Positions 1-7,410 are shown, numbered from the stretch's first letter. The stretch is 60,266 nt of DNA from Danxiaibacter flavus (GCF_041060425.1 NZ_JAULBC010000015.1:1-60266), one strand, 5' to 3'. The notes: generated from the letters alone by a model not told the origin. A program made the numbers and translations.

Positions 1-99
1 TGGTGACCTCGTCAGGATTCAGAAATAACGCCTAATTAATTCAAAATCAATATGTTTTTATAAAGTGTTGCGGTAATCGCAACTGTTATTTTGTTTTAC
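1..99. repeat. 99-bp terminal overlap (same as 60168-60266)
   Basis: Bases 1-99 are identical to 60168-60266 and both copies end exactly at the window edge. The repeat holds the attP core (1-20), an arm-type site (66-83) and the last codons of the XRE gene (from 86). A repeat that starts inside an att site, ends inside a gene and stops at the contig ends is best read as the overlap left when a circular genome is written linearly. The other copy is not a second biological element. Confidence 0.85.
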
Positions 100-418
100 C
101 TTTCTTGCCTTTGATTTTTTCCGACTCGATAAGTCTTATTCCCTCTTTTATTAGTTCAATTCCAGAGGCTTCATTTGAGCCTGTTCTTGTTTTTGAAAGA
201 CCCAGAATCCAGTCAGTTGACACGTCTGTTATCTCTGCCGCTTTTACAATCTGTTCAATCGTAAATCCACGTTTGCCGCTTTCAACTTCGATCAAATTGC
301 TTTGTCGGATCCCGATCAGCTCACACCATTCTTTCTTAGTTGCTGCAACGTCACTTCCAACTGCCTCTTTCATCAGCTGCAGCATGCGTGTGTTCCATAT
401 TTTTAACTCTGTACTCAA
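86..418 (-). CDS. XRE-type HTH regulator
   Basis: A 110-residue protein with a helix-turn-helix of the Cro/CI (XRE) type at about residues 10-65. The motif is recognised by the helix-turn-helix core around GIRQSNLIEVESGKRGFT and the following ITDVSTDWILGL. The tail is lysine-rich. The TTG at 418 was chosen because it leaves a short divergent promoter region before the gene at 456. A TTG at 463 would extend it by 15 residues and overlap that gene. The stop lies inside the 99-bp overlap, next to attP and in the same orientation as int. It may control int, excision or the neighbouring genes. Its target is not visible. Confidence 0.7.
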   Translation of the reverse strand: MSTELKIWNTRMLQLMKEAVGSDVAATKKEWCELIGIRQSNLIEVESGKRGFTIEQIVKAAEITDVSTDWILGLSKTRTGSNEASGIELIKEGIRLIESEKIKGKKGKTK

Positions 419-455
419 TATGAATATTTTATTACTTTTATAGTAAATTACGATT

Positions 456-776
456 ATGCTCAATCTGCAATTCGATACGCAATCTTATATTGATCATGCA
501 AAGCGCGCCTTGGACCTGTTTAATCAACTCAAAGCGCACATTGAATTTGCGAATCCTCATTTCAAAGCTGATATCATGTTAAAATTCGAAAATGGGCAAA
601 CTGCTCACAAGTGCGAATTTTCTTTGTCATATCCTTTACTACACGATACCGATGAGTTCAGAGCCAAACATCCTCAAAGATTTACACCGCTTAAGGACTA
701 TCAAGGGCTACCACTTATCGAAGTTTCTGGGACAGTTCAGAAATTAAATCGGCCCACAGATCAAAAGGTTCCATAA
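456..776 (+). CDS. Hypothetical protein
   Basis: A 106-residue protein of unrecognised family, divergent from the XRE gene with about 37 bp between them. It has no membrane segment or signal peptide, and its composition is mixed with several His/Phe residues. Its last 62 bp overlap the 3' end of the minus-strand gene at 715-1107. If it were not real, 250 bp between two minus-strand genes would be empty. It may be an accessory gene controlled together with the XRE regulator through the shared divergent promoter region. Confidence 0.5.
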   Translation: MLNLQFDTQSYIDHAKRALDLFNQLKAHIEFANPHFKADIMLKFENGQTAHKCEFSLSYPLLHDTDEFRAKHPQRFTPLKDYQGLPLIEVSGTVQKLNRPTDQKVP

Positions 777-1107
777 ATTCTGGCATTGGTAAGCTTTCAC
801 CAACACTCGCAAATCCATCTGTCAATAAAGCCAAAAAGTTTTGCTTTGATACTTCGTATGCTAAGCTCAAATCGAATATATTATAGTTTGCCGCGCCAGT
901 TCCAAACCTATCTTCCGCGAGAAGATTAAAGAAGACGTTTGTCCCGTTTAAAATTATATATTTCCATCTAAAGCAAATTCCTGTAGGCATACGATCTTCA
1001 CCATAAGTTATAACAGCACGAAAGCTTGCATCAGGATCCGATGCCATCCATCTATTTTCTGGATGATGTTCAAAATGCCTTAGAGTAATGTTTGATTTCA
1101 ACTTCAT
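715..1107 (-). CDS. Hypothetical protein
   Basis: A 130-residue soluble protein of unknown family. It is rich in aromatic residues in the middle (GICFRWKYIILNGT) and ends in an amphipathic helix-like segment. It is the last minus-strand gene of the accessory group reading from the CI repressor side, 89 bp after the membrane protein at 1197-2084, and could be co-transcribed with it. No catalytic motif is visible. It may be a small immunity or accessory component, but that is only position-based. Confidence 0.6.
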   Translation of the reverse strand: MKLKSNITLRHFEHHPENRWMASDPDASFRAVITYGEDRMPTGICFRWKYIILNGTNVFFNLLAEDRFGTGAANYNIFDLSLAYEVSKQNFLALLTDGFASVGESLPMPEFMEPFDLWADLISELSQKLR

Positions 1108-1196
1108 TGCGTGTAATCAATTTGATTCCTTAATTGCTTTTTAGTTCATTTGTAGCTGATCTTTTCAGGCTTTTCCACTTGGAATCAACGTTGCAT

Positions 1197-2084
1197 TTAT
1201 TTACCATCAAAAAGTGAATTCGCCTGAGGTGGGTTGTGAGTAGGAAGGCCGTTTCCGGTCTTTAATTCTAGCTCTACGCTTCGGATGCCATTTAATGATC
1301 CTTTTAATGAACGATGATTTTGTCTTTCCAGATAATAGACCCATTGTTCACCCTGTTGCCCGTGATGCCCAACTATTACAACTTTCCCGCGGTTGATATC
1401 ATAGTGAAAATAATCGATAGTTAGATACAGGTTGTTTTTCGTGTTCTCAAAACGTTTGTAAACATATTGGTCTCGAAATTCGAGTAATGACAGTTCTGCA
1501 TCTGGTCTTAGTCTGCCTATGATTGGCTTTTCTGAAGCTGGTTCCTCACGGTATTGCCATTCTCCCGCCATTATGTAATAGCCGAATTCTTGATCATAAC
1601 GGGAAATTTGATCCTTTAGCCTGTTGATTTCGGCCTCAAGCTCCATTTTCTGTGTCTTAAATTGTTCGTTTTGGCTAATGCTTTCTCGCTCATCTTGAAT
1701 TACATTTTCAAGAAGTGAGGTTCTTTTTTTATATTCATTTCTTAAAGCCAAATATTTTCCTATTGGCACCGATCCGTCTTTTCTAATTGCTAGATTCCAG
1801 TTTGTACTCCAGTTGTTAATATATGAATTGAACGCATGGATACATGTTCGGATATATGGAAACCCAAAAGTATAAACCGAGGCACTAACTAACGGCCAAA
1901 GGTATTTCGTCTTCCAATTGCCAGTCTGCAGAATCAAATTGAAGACCTCAGATGCAGAATTCATGTAAAAAATACCAACTGGAATTCGCCAATTAAAAAT
2001 CAGCCAAGCTATTAGAGCTGAACTGATAAAAGGATTTGACAGACGATCCTTGATTGCGTTAAAAAAATCTGTCACTTTATCCAT
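1197..2084 (-). CDS. Two-helix membrane protein with coiled coil
   Basis: A 295-residue protein. Two hydrophobic segments lie at about residues 19-42 and 61-82. They are followed by a charged coiled coil at about 115-165 (ELEAEINRLKDQISRY) and a C-terminal beta-rich cytosolic domain with aromatic repeats (YLTIDYFHYDINRGK). It lies 83 bp downstream of the OLD-type nuclease on the same strand, so the two are likely co-transcribed. A membrane protein with a cytosolic sensor or effector tail beside an AAA+/TOPRIM nuclease would suit an anti-phage or superinfection-exclusion function. No specific family was recognised. Confidence 0.7.
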   Translation of the reverse strand: MDKVTDFFNAIKDRLSNPFISSALIAWLIFNWRIPVGIFYMNSASEVFNLILQTGNWKTKYLWPLVSASVYTFGFPYIRTCIHAFNSYINNWSTNWNLAIRKDGSVPIGKYLALRNEYKKRTSLLENVIQDERESISQNEQFKTQKMELEAEINRLKDQISRYDQEFGYYIMAGEWQYREEPASEKPIIGRLRPDAELSLLEFRDQYVYKRFENTKNNLYLTIDYFHYDINRGKVVIVGHHGQQGEQWVYYLERQNHRSLKGSLNGIRSVELELKTGNGLPTHNPPQANSLFDGK

Positions 2085-2167
2085 TGATTAGCGGTTGTTG
2101 AAAAATCAGGTAATTATTTGCATCCCTTCTGTTCCGGATAGATATCTTAAATAGGTGCTGAAAATAG

Positions 2168-3850
2168 TTATTCAATATCAGACAGTAGTCTATCAATTTC
2201 ATTATTTATGTTTTCAAACACTTTTCGTTGAACTTCAACGCCCAGCTCATCACAAACGAAGTCACACAGCCGCCTTTTGTTTAAAGTCGATATTGATTTA
2301 GGAGCTCCATATTCATCTGTCGAGTTGGATGTATTATAAAAACCTTGACGAACTAGATCAAAATCGGGAATCTCCTCCACTTTAAGTAAATTTTCTATCC
2401 CGATTTTATAGATGGTGTTTGTGTCATTTTTGGACATTCGTCTCGTTAGCAAGTTGCCATTTGCATCCTCTGGCTTATTCGTGTCACTGTCATAAAGCAA
2501 GATAATTTTTGAAGTAGCATGGTCTATGTTTGCATTAAAGAATGATTTAGCCTGGTTAAGGGCATTGTCACCGGTGTTTTCGGCTTGTCCTCTATCATTA
2601 AGTTTTCCTATCCAGGAAAATTTTATTGACTGATCTCGCTTGTTAAAGATTTCTAAGCATTTATTAAAATATTGCTCATCCGTTTCTCCCTCAACAAAAA
2701 CTACTGCTTTCCCATCCAGAAGAATACTTGCCAAATTAAAGGCCTTTTGAATTAATTTCTCGTTTGACCAGGTGAAAAACTTAGGGTCAGTTGCTGCAAC
2801 TATCTTCCCTTGATTATTTTTTTCCAAAACGATCACTTTGTCTTCTATCCGTTTGGAATTATGCACCACAAAGGGTGAATGTGTTGTTACAATTAGCTGC
2901 GATGTCTGGACTCCTTCATCAGTCGTAAAAAGTTTTCTAAAGAAGTTCATAATTTCCAGTTGCCATCGTGGATGTAGACTGGTTTCTGGTTCATCAACTA
3001 AGACAACTGCACCCTTCGTCAAATTGTAATCTTTTAAAAGAAAGCTTCCTCGGAAAACAATCTGCTTTTCACCTGAACTTAATTGTTCAATGGTCATCGT
3101 CTTTCCGTTCTCCTCAAATACGATCTTTTTTCCTTGTTCCCCATTTTGGATTCCAACAAAGCGTTTGTTTGGAAAAATTGAATGAAACGCGTTGGTAAAT
3201 CTACGAGTTCTAATATTCATTTTGCTTTCGTCGATTGGCTGACCAACATGCTCTTTTGCCCAGTTTGTAAATTCTATCGCATCCGAATTTTGGATATCAA
3301 CTAATAACTGAGCAATCTCGGTTGATAATTTACTGTTGGATCTTTGGCTTCCATTATGAGCTCTATCTACGTCCGCGTTTGTTACACTTTTAATGGACTG
3401 GGGATTAAAATTGATTTCAACATCTGAATATATTGATCGTAAAATGATAGTGTCGCGGCGGACCAGGGTACCATCGCCCAATAGGATGCTCCCATCTTTA
3501 GTTTTACCGTATATTTTTATTTGCTCATAGTTATTAATTGGCCTGCAGCTTTTGACAATTGTAAGAATGTTTGTCAGTCCTTCCCGGGCAAAAGCGGAAT
3601 TAGACGCTTGTAATGATTGCATCTCAATCGGGCTAAATTCAAATTCAGCCGTAATAACAGTTGGGCTATCGATTGCGGTAATGGCCAAATGTGTAAATTC
3701 ATAGATTTCACTTAGAAGTACGGATTTGCCCGTTCCATTTTCCCCAGCTATAATGATATTGTTAACACTATTTCCATTTTCGTCGATAAAGTTAACATTC
3801 AAATCACCAAGAACAGGGTGTTTGTCAAATTGGATATGACGAATTTTCAT
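2168..3850 (-). CDS. OLD-family AAA+ ATPase with TOPRIM nuclease domain
   Basis: A 560-residue overcoming-lysogenization-defect (OLD) type protein. The N-terminal ABC/SMC-like ATPase has Walker A GENGTGKS (residues 36-43), a signature LSSGEKQ at about 256, Walker B VVLVDEPETSLHP at about 285 and an H-loop TTHSPF. The C-terminal half carries a TOPRIM fold with the metal-binding Glu in VFVEGETDEQYF and the DxD in LLYDSDT. OLD nucleases are ATP-regulated DNA-cleaving enzymes, often used by prophages, retrons and Gabija-like systems against other phages. It lies in the accessory block behind the CI repressor, which fits prophage-expressed defence. All key motifs appear intact. Confidence 0.85.
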   Translation of the reverse strand: MKIRHIQFDKHPVLGDLNVNFIDENGNSVNNIIIAGENGTGKSVLLSEIYEFTHLAITAIDSPTVITAEFEFSPIEMQSLQASNSAFAREGLTNILTIVKSCRPINNYEQIKIYGKTKDGSILLGDGTLVRRDTIILRSIYSDVEINFNPQSIKSVTNADVDRAHNGSQRSNSKLSTEIAQLLVDIQNSDAIEFTNWAKEHVGQPIDESKMNIRTRRFTNAFHSIFPNKRFVGIQNGEQGKKIVFEENGKTMTIEQLSSGEKQIVFRGSFLLKDYNLTKGAVVLVDEPETSLHPRWQLEIMNFFRKLFTTDEGVQTSQLIVTTHSPFVVHNSKRIEDKVIVLEKNNQGKIVAATDPKFFTWSNEKLIQKAFNLASILLDGKAVVFVEGETDEQYFNKCLEIFNKRDQSIKFSWIGKLNDRGQAENTGDNALNQAKSFFNANIDHATSKIILLYDSDTNKPEDANGNLLTRRMSKNDTNTIYKIGIENLLKVEEIPDFDLVRQGFYNTSNSTDEYGAPKSISTLNKRRLCDFVCDELGVEVQRKVFENINNEIDRLLSDIE

Positions 3851-3965
3851 ACTTAAAAGATTGGTTTTTGTTACTGTGATGACTAAGGATAAAAAGACAA
3901 TCTATCGCAGGTCTCGAACAACTCTGTCGGCCGACGTATAATGCGTATCCAATGGAACATTAAGG

Positions 3966-4430
3966 TCAAGCGAGCCATTTAAGTAATAAAGCGAAAATTC
4001 CAATCACAATTGCAGCGGCAATAACTCCTATGATAGTTAGTTGCCTGTCGTTAGTCTTTAAAAACTTATAGGCGGCATGGACATCCGAGCTTCTTTGACG
4101 CTCAGGAGTATTTGCTAAATAAATTTCCTCAGCGTAAGAAAAGTCTTTGCTTTCGTACGCATGATAAAATTCGTTTTTCCATTCATTGTATTTCTGGATG
4201 TCCTCACGCATGCTTTCTGCCTCAGTTTGTTTATGCAGCTTCTCTGGATTCCATTTATTTCCGCATGATAAGCATGTAATATCAATATCAGAACTGCCAT
4301 GAAAGCCTGCAAGTAAACCCACTCCGCCAGTTAAAAAAGCGCCAGCGACACCTTTCGTTGCACTATATCCTTTCTTCTGGGCAGTCAATTGAGTAGATCC
4401 GCATTTTGGACATTTGATTTCGTTGGTCAT
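3966..4430 (-). CDS. Zinc-ribbon membrane protein
   Basis: A 154-residue protein. It starts with a zinc ribbon, CPKCG (residue 7 on) paired with CLSCG (about 53). Between the pairs is a glycine-rich hydrophobic stretch (GAFLTGGVGLLAGF). A charged helical region follows, with a C-terminal membrane helix at about 131-152 (IIGVIAAAIVIGIFALLL). Similar zinc-ribbon/TM proteins are common as small prophage accessory genes, with unknown function. It lies between CI and the OLD gene on the same strand and probably belongs to the lysogenic transcript. Confidence 0.7.
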   Translation of the reverse strand: MTNEIKCPKCGSTQLTAQKKGYSATKGVAGAFLTGGVGLLAGFHGSSDIDITCLSCGNKWNPEKLHKQTEAESMREDIQKYNEWKNEFYHAYESKDFSYAEEIYLANTPERQRSSDVHAAYKFLKTNDRQLTIIGVIAAAIVIGIFALLLKWLA

Positions 4431-4475
4431 CGGGTGAAGTTTTTTTAAAGTTTTAAAATTGATCGTAAATCCTTT

Positions 4476-5183
4476 CTATATATGTATCTCAAACTTCTTT
4501 GGCGGAGCCATCTCCCAGTCCATCTTTCTTTTCACAAGCCACAACTCTCTAATATCTCCCATATGCAACCCAAATTGCGGGAAGAATTCTTCGTTGTCAC
4601 TAATGGCAACAAACTCACTGTCGCTTTTTCGGTAAAGTCGTTTGAGCATAACTCTGTCTTCTGTTACTATTACGTACACGTAATAGTTGGGGACTTGGGC
4701 GTAAGAATCTTTTTCAACTAACTCTCCTAAAACGTGGTAGCCGTGTTTTAAAGTGGGTTCCATGCTTTCTCCATCAACCTCGAAAATTCTATACTTGTCT
4801 CCCCGGTAAGGCATTCCTGGGATGTAGATTTTCTGTAGGGATTTCACGAATACTGGATTAAAGTAGTGCTTCGAGTAACCTGCTTGAGCACCTATGGGTA
4901 CGTATGTAATTCCTTCTAGTTCCGGATTAGTTTCAATCTTGGGTTTGCGGATAGACTTTTGATCCGCAGTCTCTAAGTCGTCTGTTTTTGGTGTTTCGTC
5001 AGAATCTGATGTTTTAATGAAATTCAACAATTTTACAGTGTCTTCACCTTTAGGCTTTGTCCCCTTGCTTTTCCATTGATATATGCGATCCTGAGGAATG
5101 TCAAGCATTTCGGAAGCTTTAACCACGGAAATTTTTCTTTTTTTCAAGAGCGTAAAGAACTGATCTAGAATGTTAGATTCCAT
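4476..5183 (-). CDS. CI-like repressor, HTH plus S24 peptidase
   Basis: A 235-residue phage repressor. An N-terminal HTH (about residues 5-55) is followed by a charged linker and a LexA/S24 domain. The self-cleavage site is Ala101-Gly102 in GAQAGY, the nucleophile is Ser140 in DGESMEPTL and the general base is Lys181 in VMLKRLY. RecA-stimulated self-cleavage of this family couples prophage induction to DNA damage. It is divergent from the Cro-like gene at 5300, with inverted repeats between them. The first of the accessory genes (3966-4430) follows 45 bp downstream on the same strand. Confidence 0.9.
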   Translation of the reverse strand: MESNILDQFFTLLKKRKISVVKASEMLDIPQDRIYQWKSKGTKPKGEDTVKLLNFIKTSDSDETPKTDDLETADQKSIRKPKIETNPELEGITYVPIGAQAGYSKHYFNPVFVKSLQKIYIPGMPYRGDKYRIFEVDGESMEPTLKHGYHVLGELVEKDSYAQVPNYYVYVIVTEDRVMLKRLYRKSDSEFVAISDNEEFFPQFGLHMGDIRELWLVKRKMDWEMAPPKKFEIHI

Positions 5184-5299
5184 TAATGCAATAATGTTTC
5201 AAAAATAAATTAAGTAAAACATCAGATTTTTCTTTGAAATTCTGATAAATGTCAGATATTTGTGTTGTCATTGTGACAAACCAAAATAACAATAAAAAA
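5184..5299. promoter_or_regulatory. CI/Cro divergent operator-promoter region
   Basis: This 116-bp gap separates CI from the Cro-like gene. ATCAGA (5221-5226) is mirrored by TCTGAT (5241-5246), and TCAGAT recurs at 5252-5257. A tighter palindrome, TTGTCA-TTG-TGACAA, lies at 5265-5279. A near-consensus Bacteroidota -7 box (GATATTTG, one mismatch to TAnnTTTG) overlaps these repeats at about 5255-5262. Repeated half-sites between divergent repressor genes are the expected operators for CI and Cro. Which protein binds which repeat cannot be told from sequence. Confidence 0.6.
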
Positions 5300-5533
5300 A
5301 TGGCAAAACAAAGAATATCAGATAAGGCAATAACGGCAATTCGCCAGGATAACGGATTGTGTGCGGCAGTTTGTGATGCTATTGGAATTAAGGTTATCTC
5401 AATAGATCGATATATAAGAAGAATGTCAAATAGTTTGACATCACATCATGTAGTAAAAATTATTGCTGACAGGACGGGTCTTTCGATTGAAGAGATATTA
5501 GAAGATCGGGCCGAATTGTCTACAAATGTATAA
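5300..5533 (+). CDS. Cro-like small HTH protein
   Basis: A 77-residue protein with a predicted all-helical HTH (TAIRQDNGLCAAVCDAIG, then TSHHVVKIIADRTGLSIEEIL). The ATG at 5300 was preferred over an upstream in-frame start at 5249 because the operator palindrome (5265-5279) would otherwise be inside the gene and the leader before 5300 is A-rich. It is the first gene of the plus-strand early operon, divergent from CI, and so the likely Cro counterpart that turns off CI during lytic growth. Confidence 0.75.
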   Translation: MAKQRISDKAITAIRQDNGLCAAVCDAIGIKVISIDRYIRRMSNSLTSHHVVKIIADRTGLSIEEILEDRAELSTNV

Positions 5534-5918
5534 AGCAAAATTCCAAAACGCAACATTAAAATTTCCTGATATGGCTTATGGGTTTTCTGACTATATAGCA
5601 ATTCTACTGAATTCAGACAATACGGAATTAGTAAACAAAGGGGTTCGATTCTCGATTGTTCATGCTTCAATCCAATCTCTTAAATCATTAAACACAGAGT
5701 GTGCATCGAAAGAGGTAAGAGACCGAATTGACAAGATTTCTCTCAAAGCATTAGACTACTTAGAAGCAAATATTGATACAATAATGACTGTCTCGAAGGA
5801 CAATATCAATGATAAGCCTTCCCAAGCTCAGCAGGGGTTTTTCCGGGCCGTAGAGGCTTTTTTTCAAGCGCTGAAACCGGAACGGTTAACTGAGAAAAGC
5901 CACCAGCCTGATTCTTAG
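5526..5918 (+). CDS. Early hypothetical protein
   Basis: A 130-residue, mainly helical, soluble protein. Its ATG overlaps the end of the Cro-like gene by 8 bp, so the two are translationally linked. No known domain is recognised. The C-terminal part (QQGFFRAVEAFFQALKPERL) is an amphipathic helix. The last 113 bp overlap a minus-strand reading frame at 5806-6042 that also looks protein-like. Confidence 0.65.
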   Translation: MYKAKFQNATLKFPDMAYGFSDYIAILLNSDNTELVNKGVRFSIVHASIQSLKSLNTECASKEVRDRIDKISLKALDYLEANIDTIMTVSKDNINDKPSQAQQGFFRAVEAFFQALKPERLTEKSHQPDS

Positions 5919-6042
5919 ACAGTATTAAAGCAAAGTCGCCTGTTTTTAATGACGGTATACCATCGGCTAAAAACGCGGTGAGGGTTACAGGAAGTCCTTT
6001 GAATAACACTTCCTCCATGATCTGAAATAATTGAACTGACAT
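5806..6042 (-). CDS. Possible small protein antisense to early operon
   Basis: A 78-residue frame that reads like a small globular protein (ATG at 6042, FKGLPVTLTAFLADGIPSL, TGDFALILSKNQ, QLTVPVSALEKKP). It is convergent with 5526-5918 and overlaps it by 113 bp. Its first 120 bp lie in sequence that would otherwise be empty, which supports it. The family is unknown. It could instead be chance coding antisense to the early gene. Confidence 0.45.
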   Translation of the reverse strand: MSVQLFQIMEEVLFKGLPVTLTAFLADGIPSLKTGDFALILSKNQAGGFSQLTVPVSALEKKPLRPGKTPAELGKAYH

Positions 6043-6137
6043 TATTCTTTGTTTTTGTGGTTACTAACAAAGATACGGATTCCCGGCGGGTAGGCACATA
6101 ACGTTCGAGTCGTTAGCGGGAGCAAATTTTCATAGCG

Positions 6138-6419
6138 ATGTCTCAAATAACAATAGAAAGCAAGGCTTTCAAGATCATCATGGATAAGCTTGATTACTTG
6201 GAAAAGACAATCAAGGTAATGAGCTCAAACAATGGCTTTTCAAAGTGGATGGATGAAACAGAAGTGATAGCCATGACTGGACTGTGCAAGAGAAGTCTGT
6301 TAGAAAAAAGAAAAGCCGGTGTATTCAACTGGTCATCTGCAACAGGCAGAAAAATAAAGTATCTAAGAAAGGATGTAGAAGGATACCTAAATAGAAACTC
6401 AACTCTCATCGCAAAATAA
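6138..6419 (+). CDS. Excisionase/MerR-like HTH DNA-binding protein
   Basis: A 93-residue protein with an N-terminal helix (MDKLDYLEKTIKVM) and a winged-helix HTH_17-type domain: WMDETEVIAMTGLCKRSLLEKRKAGV, then the wing GRKIKYLRKDVEGYL. This is the arrangement of Bacteroidota excisionase-family DNA-binding proteins, which also appear as small phage regulators. It is the best candidate for Xis, although it is encoded away from int. It could equally be an early transcription regulator. Confidence 0.7.
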   Translation: MSQITIESKAFKIIMDKLDYLEKTIKVMSSNNGFSKWMDETEVIAMTGLCKRSLLEKRKAGVFNWSSATGRKIKYLRKDVEGYLNRNSTLIAK

Positions 6420-6430
6420 ACCCTATAGCC

Positions 6431-6664
6431 ATGAACGCACAGGAAATGATCAAACTGCACGAAAGAGCCATCGCTTGTCTGGTTCTTATCGATTCGCCAA
6501 ACAGCAGTGAATTTGACAAAGGCGTTTTCCAAAAAGCTTACGCTAATACAATGATGAAATTGGCGCAGCCTGGAATTGAAAAAGCTTTACCTGAGTTAAA
6601 GAGTGATGTTCCTTCACTTGCAAACATGGGAGTTAGAAAAGACGGAACTATCGCTTACTGTTAA
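6431..6664 (+). CDS. Small early hypothetical protein
   Basis: A 77-residue soluble, helical protein beginning 11 bp after the HTH gene, with an A-rich leader. No known motif is visible. The position in the early operon suggests a host-takeover or regulatory role, but nothing in the sequence specifies it. Confidence 0.6.
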   Translation: MNAQEMIKLHERAIACLVLIDSPNSSEFDKGVFQKAYANTMMKLAQPGIEKALPELKSDVPSLANMGVRKDGTIAYC

Positions 6665-6702
6665 AAAAAAACAAACCTGAAACACTTTTAAATAGTTCAA
6701 CC

Positions 6703-6921
6703 ATGCCACTTATAATATCAATACCGGTTGCCATCGTAGTCATAATAGCTACACTTTATGGAATCGTTTGGGTTCTACACTATGGATATGAGTTTAAAGA
6801 AGATCCTTTTGAAAAAGCAAAGGACGAAGAGTACTTCAAGCGAGTATTGGATCAACCTGATTCTGCAAAGAAGCCAGTTAAAGGCCTCACTGAACTTACA
6901 GAACATCTTTACTATAACTAG
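6703..6921 (+). CDS. Small single-pass membrane protein
   Basis: A 72-residue protein with one N-terminal membrane helix (IISIPVAIVVIIATLYGIVWVL, within the first 25 residues) and an acidic/basic cytosolic tail (KEDPFEKAKDEEYFKRV). It is the last protein gene of the early group before the RNA-rich region, which starts right after its stop. The function is unknown. It is too early in the map for a holin and could be an exclusion or envelope-stress protein. Confidence 0.6.
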   Translation: MPLIISIPVAIVVIIATLYGIVWVLHYGYEFKEDPFEKAKDEEYFKRVLDQPDSAKKPVKGLTELTEHLYYN

Positions 6922-7060
6922 TTGGGGGATTGCGTTCCCAAATAGTGGACACGGACACTTAAAACCACCGGTGAGTTCTTTCATGCAATCAATTGTTAGA
7001 TGATCCTACGGAGGATCAAACTTGAACGATTGCCCCGTTCCTGAAATTGCGGGGCAATAC
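6922..7060 (+). ncRNA. Hairpin-rich leader of the RNA region
   Basis: There is no protein gene here. Three hairpins follow in series. TTGGG/CCCAA lies at about 6921-6941. GATCCT-ACGG-AGGATC lies at about 7003-7018. TTGCCCCG/CGGGGCAA is a perfect 8-bp stem at about 7030-7057, ending 4 bases before the first tRNA-like gene. None is followed by a T-run, so they look like folded RNA or processing signals and not like terminators. Assignment as RNA is inferred. Confidence 0.4.
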
Positions 7061-7201
7061 AGCGAGGTGGCGGAAAGTGGCAGACGCTTAAAAGATGTGC
7101 TCGAAAACGATAGGTCTAAAAGCCAACAATATTCTTGAGCTGCTTTGAAAATCTCTTACAGCACGTGATGTAAGTGCGCAGGTTCGAATCCTGTCCTCGC
7201 T
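7061..7201 (+). tRNA. tRNA-like gene, Leu/Ser class, abnormal centre
   Basis: A perfect 7-bp acceptor AGCGAGG/CCTCGCT (7061-7067/7195-7201), T8-G9, a D-arm GCG..CGC (7070-7072/7085-7087) with the GTGGCAGA loop of leucine tRNAs, and a perfect T-arm with loop TTCGAAT (7183-7189) are all present. A long variable arm CTTACA/TGTAAG (7155-7160/7169-7174) marks class II. The total length is 141 instead of about 85. The only plausible anticodon stem (TTAAA 7088-7092 / TTTGA 7144-7148) would close a loop of about 51 bases. It may contain an insertion, be degenerate, or be a tRNA mimic. No anticodon can be assigned. Confidence 0.5.
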
Positions 7202-7223
7202 TCTTTCATATGGCAAGCTATAT

Positions 7224-7245
7224 ACCTGGTTATTCTTGGCCGGGT
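7224..7245 (+). ncRNA. Hairpin with TATTCTTGG loop
   Basis: ACCTGG (7224-7229) pairs with CCGGGT (7240-7245) through six pairs including one G-T. The loop TTATTCTTGG nearly repeats the loop of the hairpin after the second tRNA-like gene (7453-7461). It lies 22 bases after the first tRNA-like gene and is followed by TAATTAAT, so it may be a weak terminator or an RNA-processing structure. Confidence 0.4.
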
Positions 7246-7310
7246 AATTAATCTGTTTGGCTGCGGGTTGCTGCTACCTAATGTGCCGAAAACTGAAAAA
7301 ATGCAGCGTA

Positions 7311-7410
7311 ACTGGAGTGGCGAAATAGTAGACGCACATAAAGCAAATGTTCTTTATGGTTCACGTAATCAGAGGATGAAATGAATACAGGTTCGAATCC
7401 TGTCTCCGGT
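7311..7410 (+). tRNA. Second tRNA-like gene, abnormal anticodon arm
   Basis: The acceptor ACTGGAG/CTCCGGT (7311-7317/7404-7410, one T-G pair), T8-G9, D-stem GCG/CGC (7320-7322/7333-7335) and T-arm ACAGG-TTCGAAT-CCTGT are intact. Where the anticodon arm should be, CATAAAG (7337-7343) pairs with CTTTATG (7352-7358) for 7 bp around an 8-base loop CAAATGTT, instead of 5 bp around 7 bases. The region before the T-arm is 28 bases long. The length is 100. Like the first copy it looks class II but has no readable anticodon. Confidence 0.5.

Noticed and set aside
1..99. Direct terminal repeat of a linear virion or attL/attR pair
   Set aside because: The repeat is 99 bp, starts in the attP core and ends inside a gene, and no tRNA 5' part is beside either copy. 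Circular overlap is the simpler reading.
2838..3198. Plus-strand frames opposite the OLD gene
   Set aside because: They lie over the Walker B and signature regions of an intact ATPase and are shadows.
5915..6097. Additional minus-strand frame overlapping 5806-6042
   Set aside because: It is out of frame with the better candidate and starts in the GC-rich hairpin-like spacer. It has no protein-like pattern.
7003..7058. Rho-independent terminators before the tRNA-like genes
   Set aside because: The hairpins at 7003-7018 and 7030-7057 have no T-run, so they are listed as RNA structure.
7061..7201. Group I intron-containing tRNA-Leu
   Set aside because: The central insert is only about 50 bases, far below the size of a group I intron, and no P7/P3-type pairing was found. 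It is reported instead as an abnormal tRNA-like gene.
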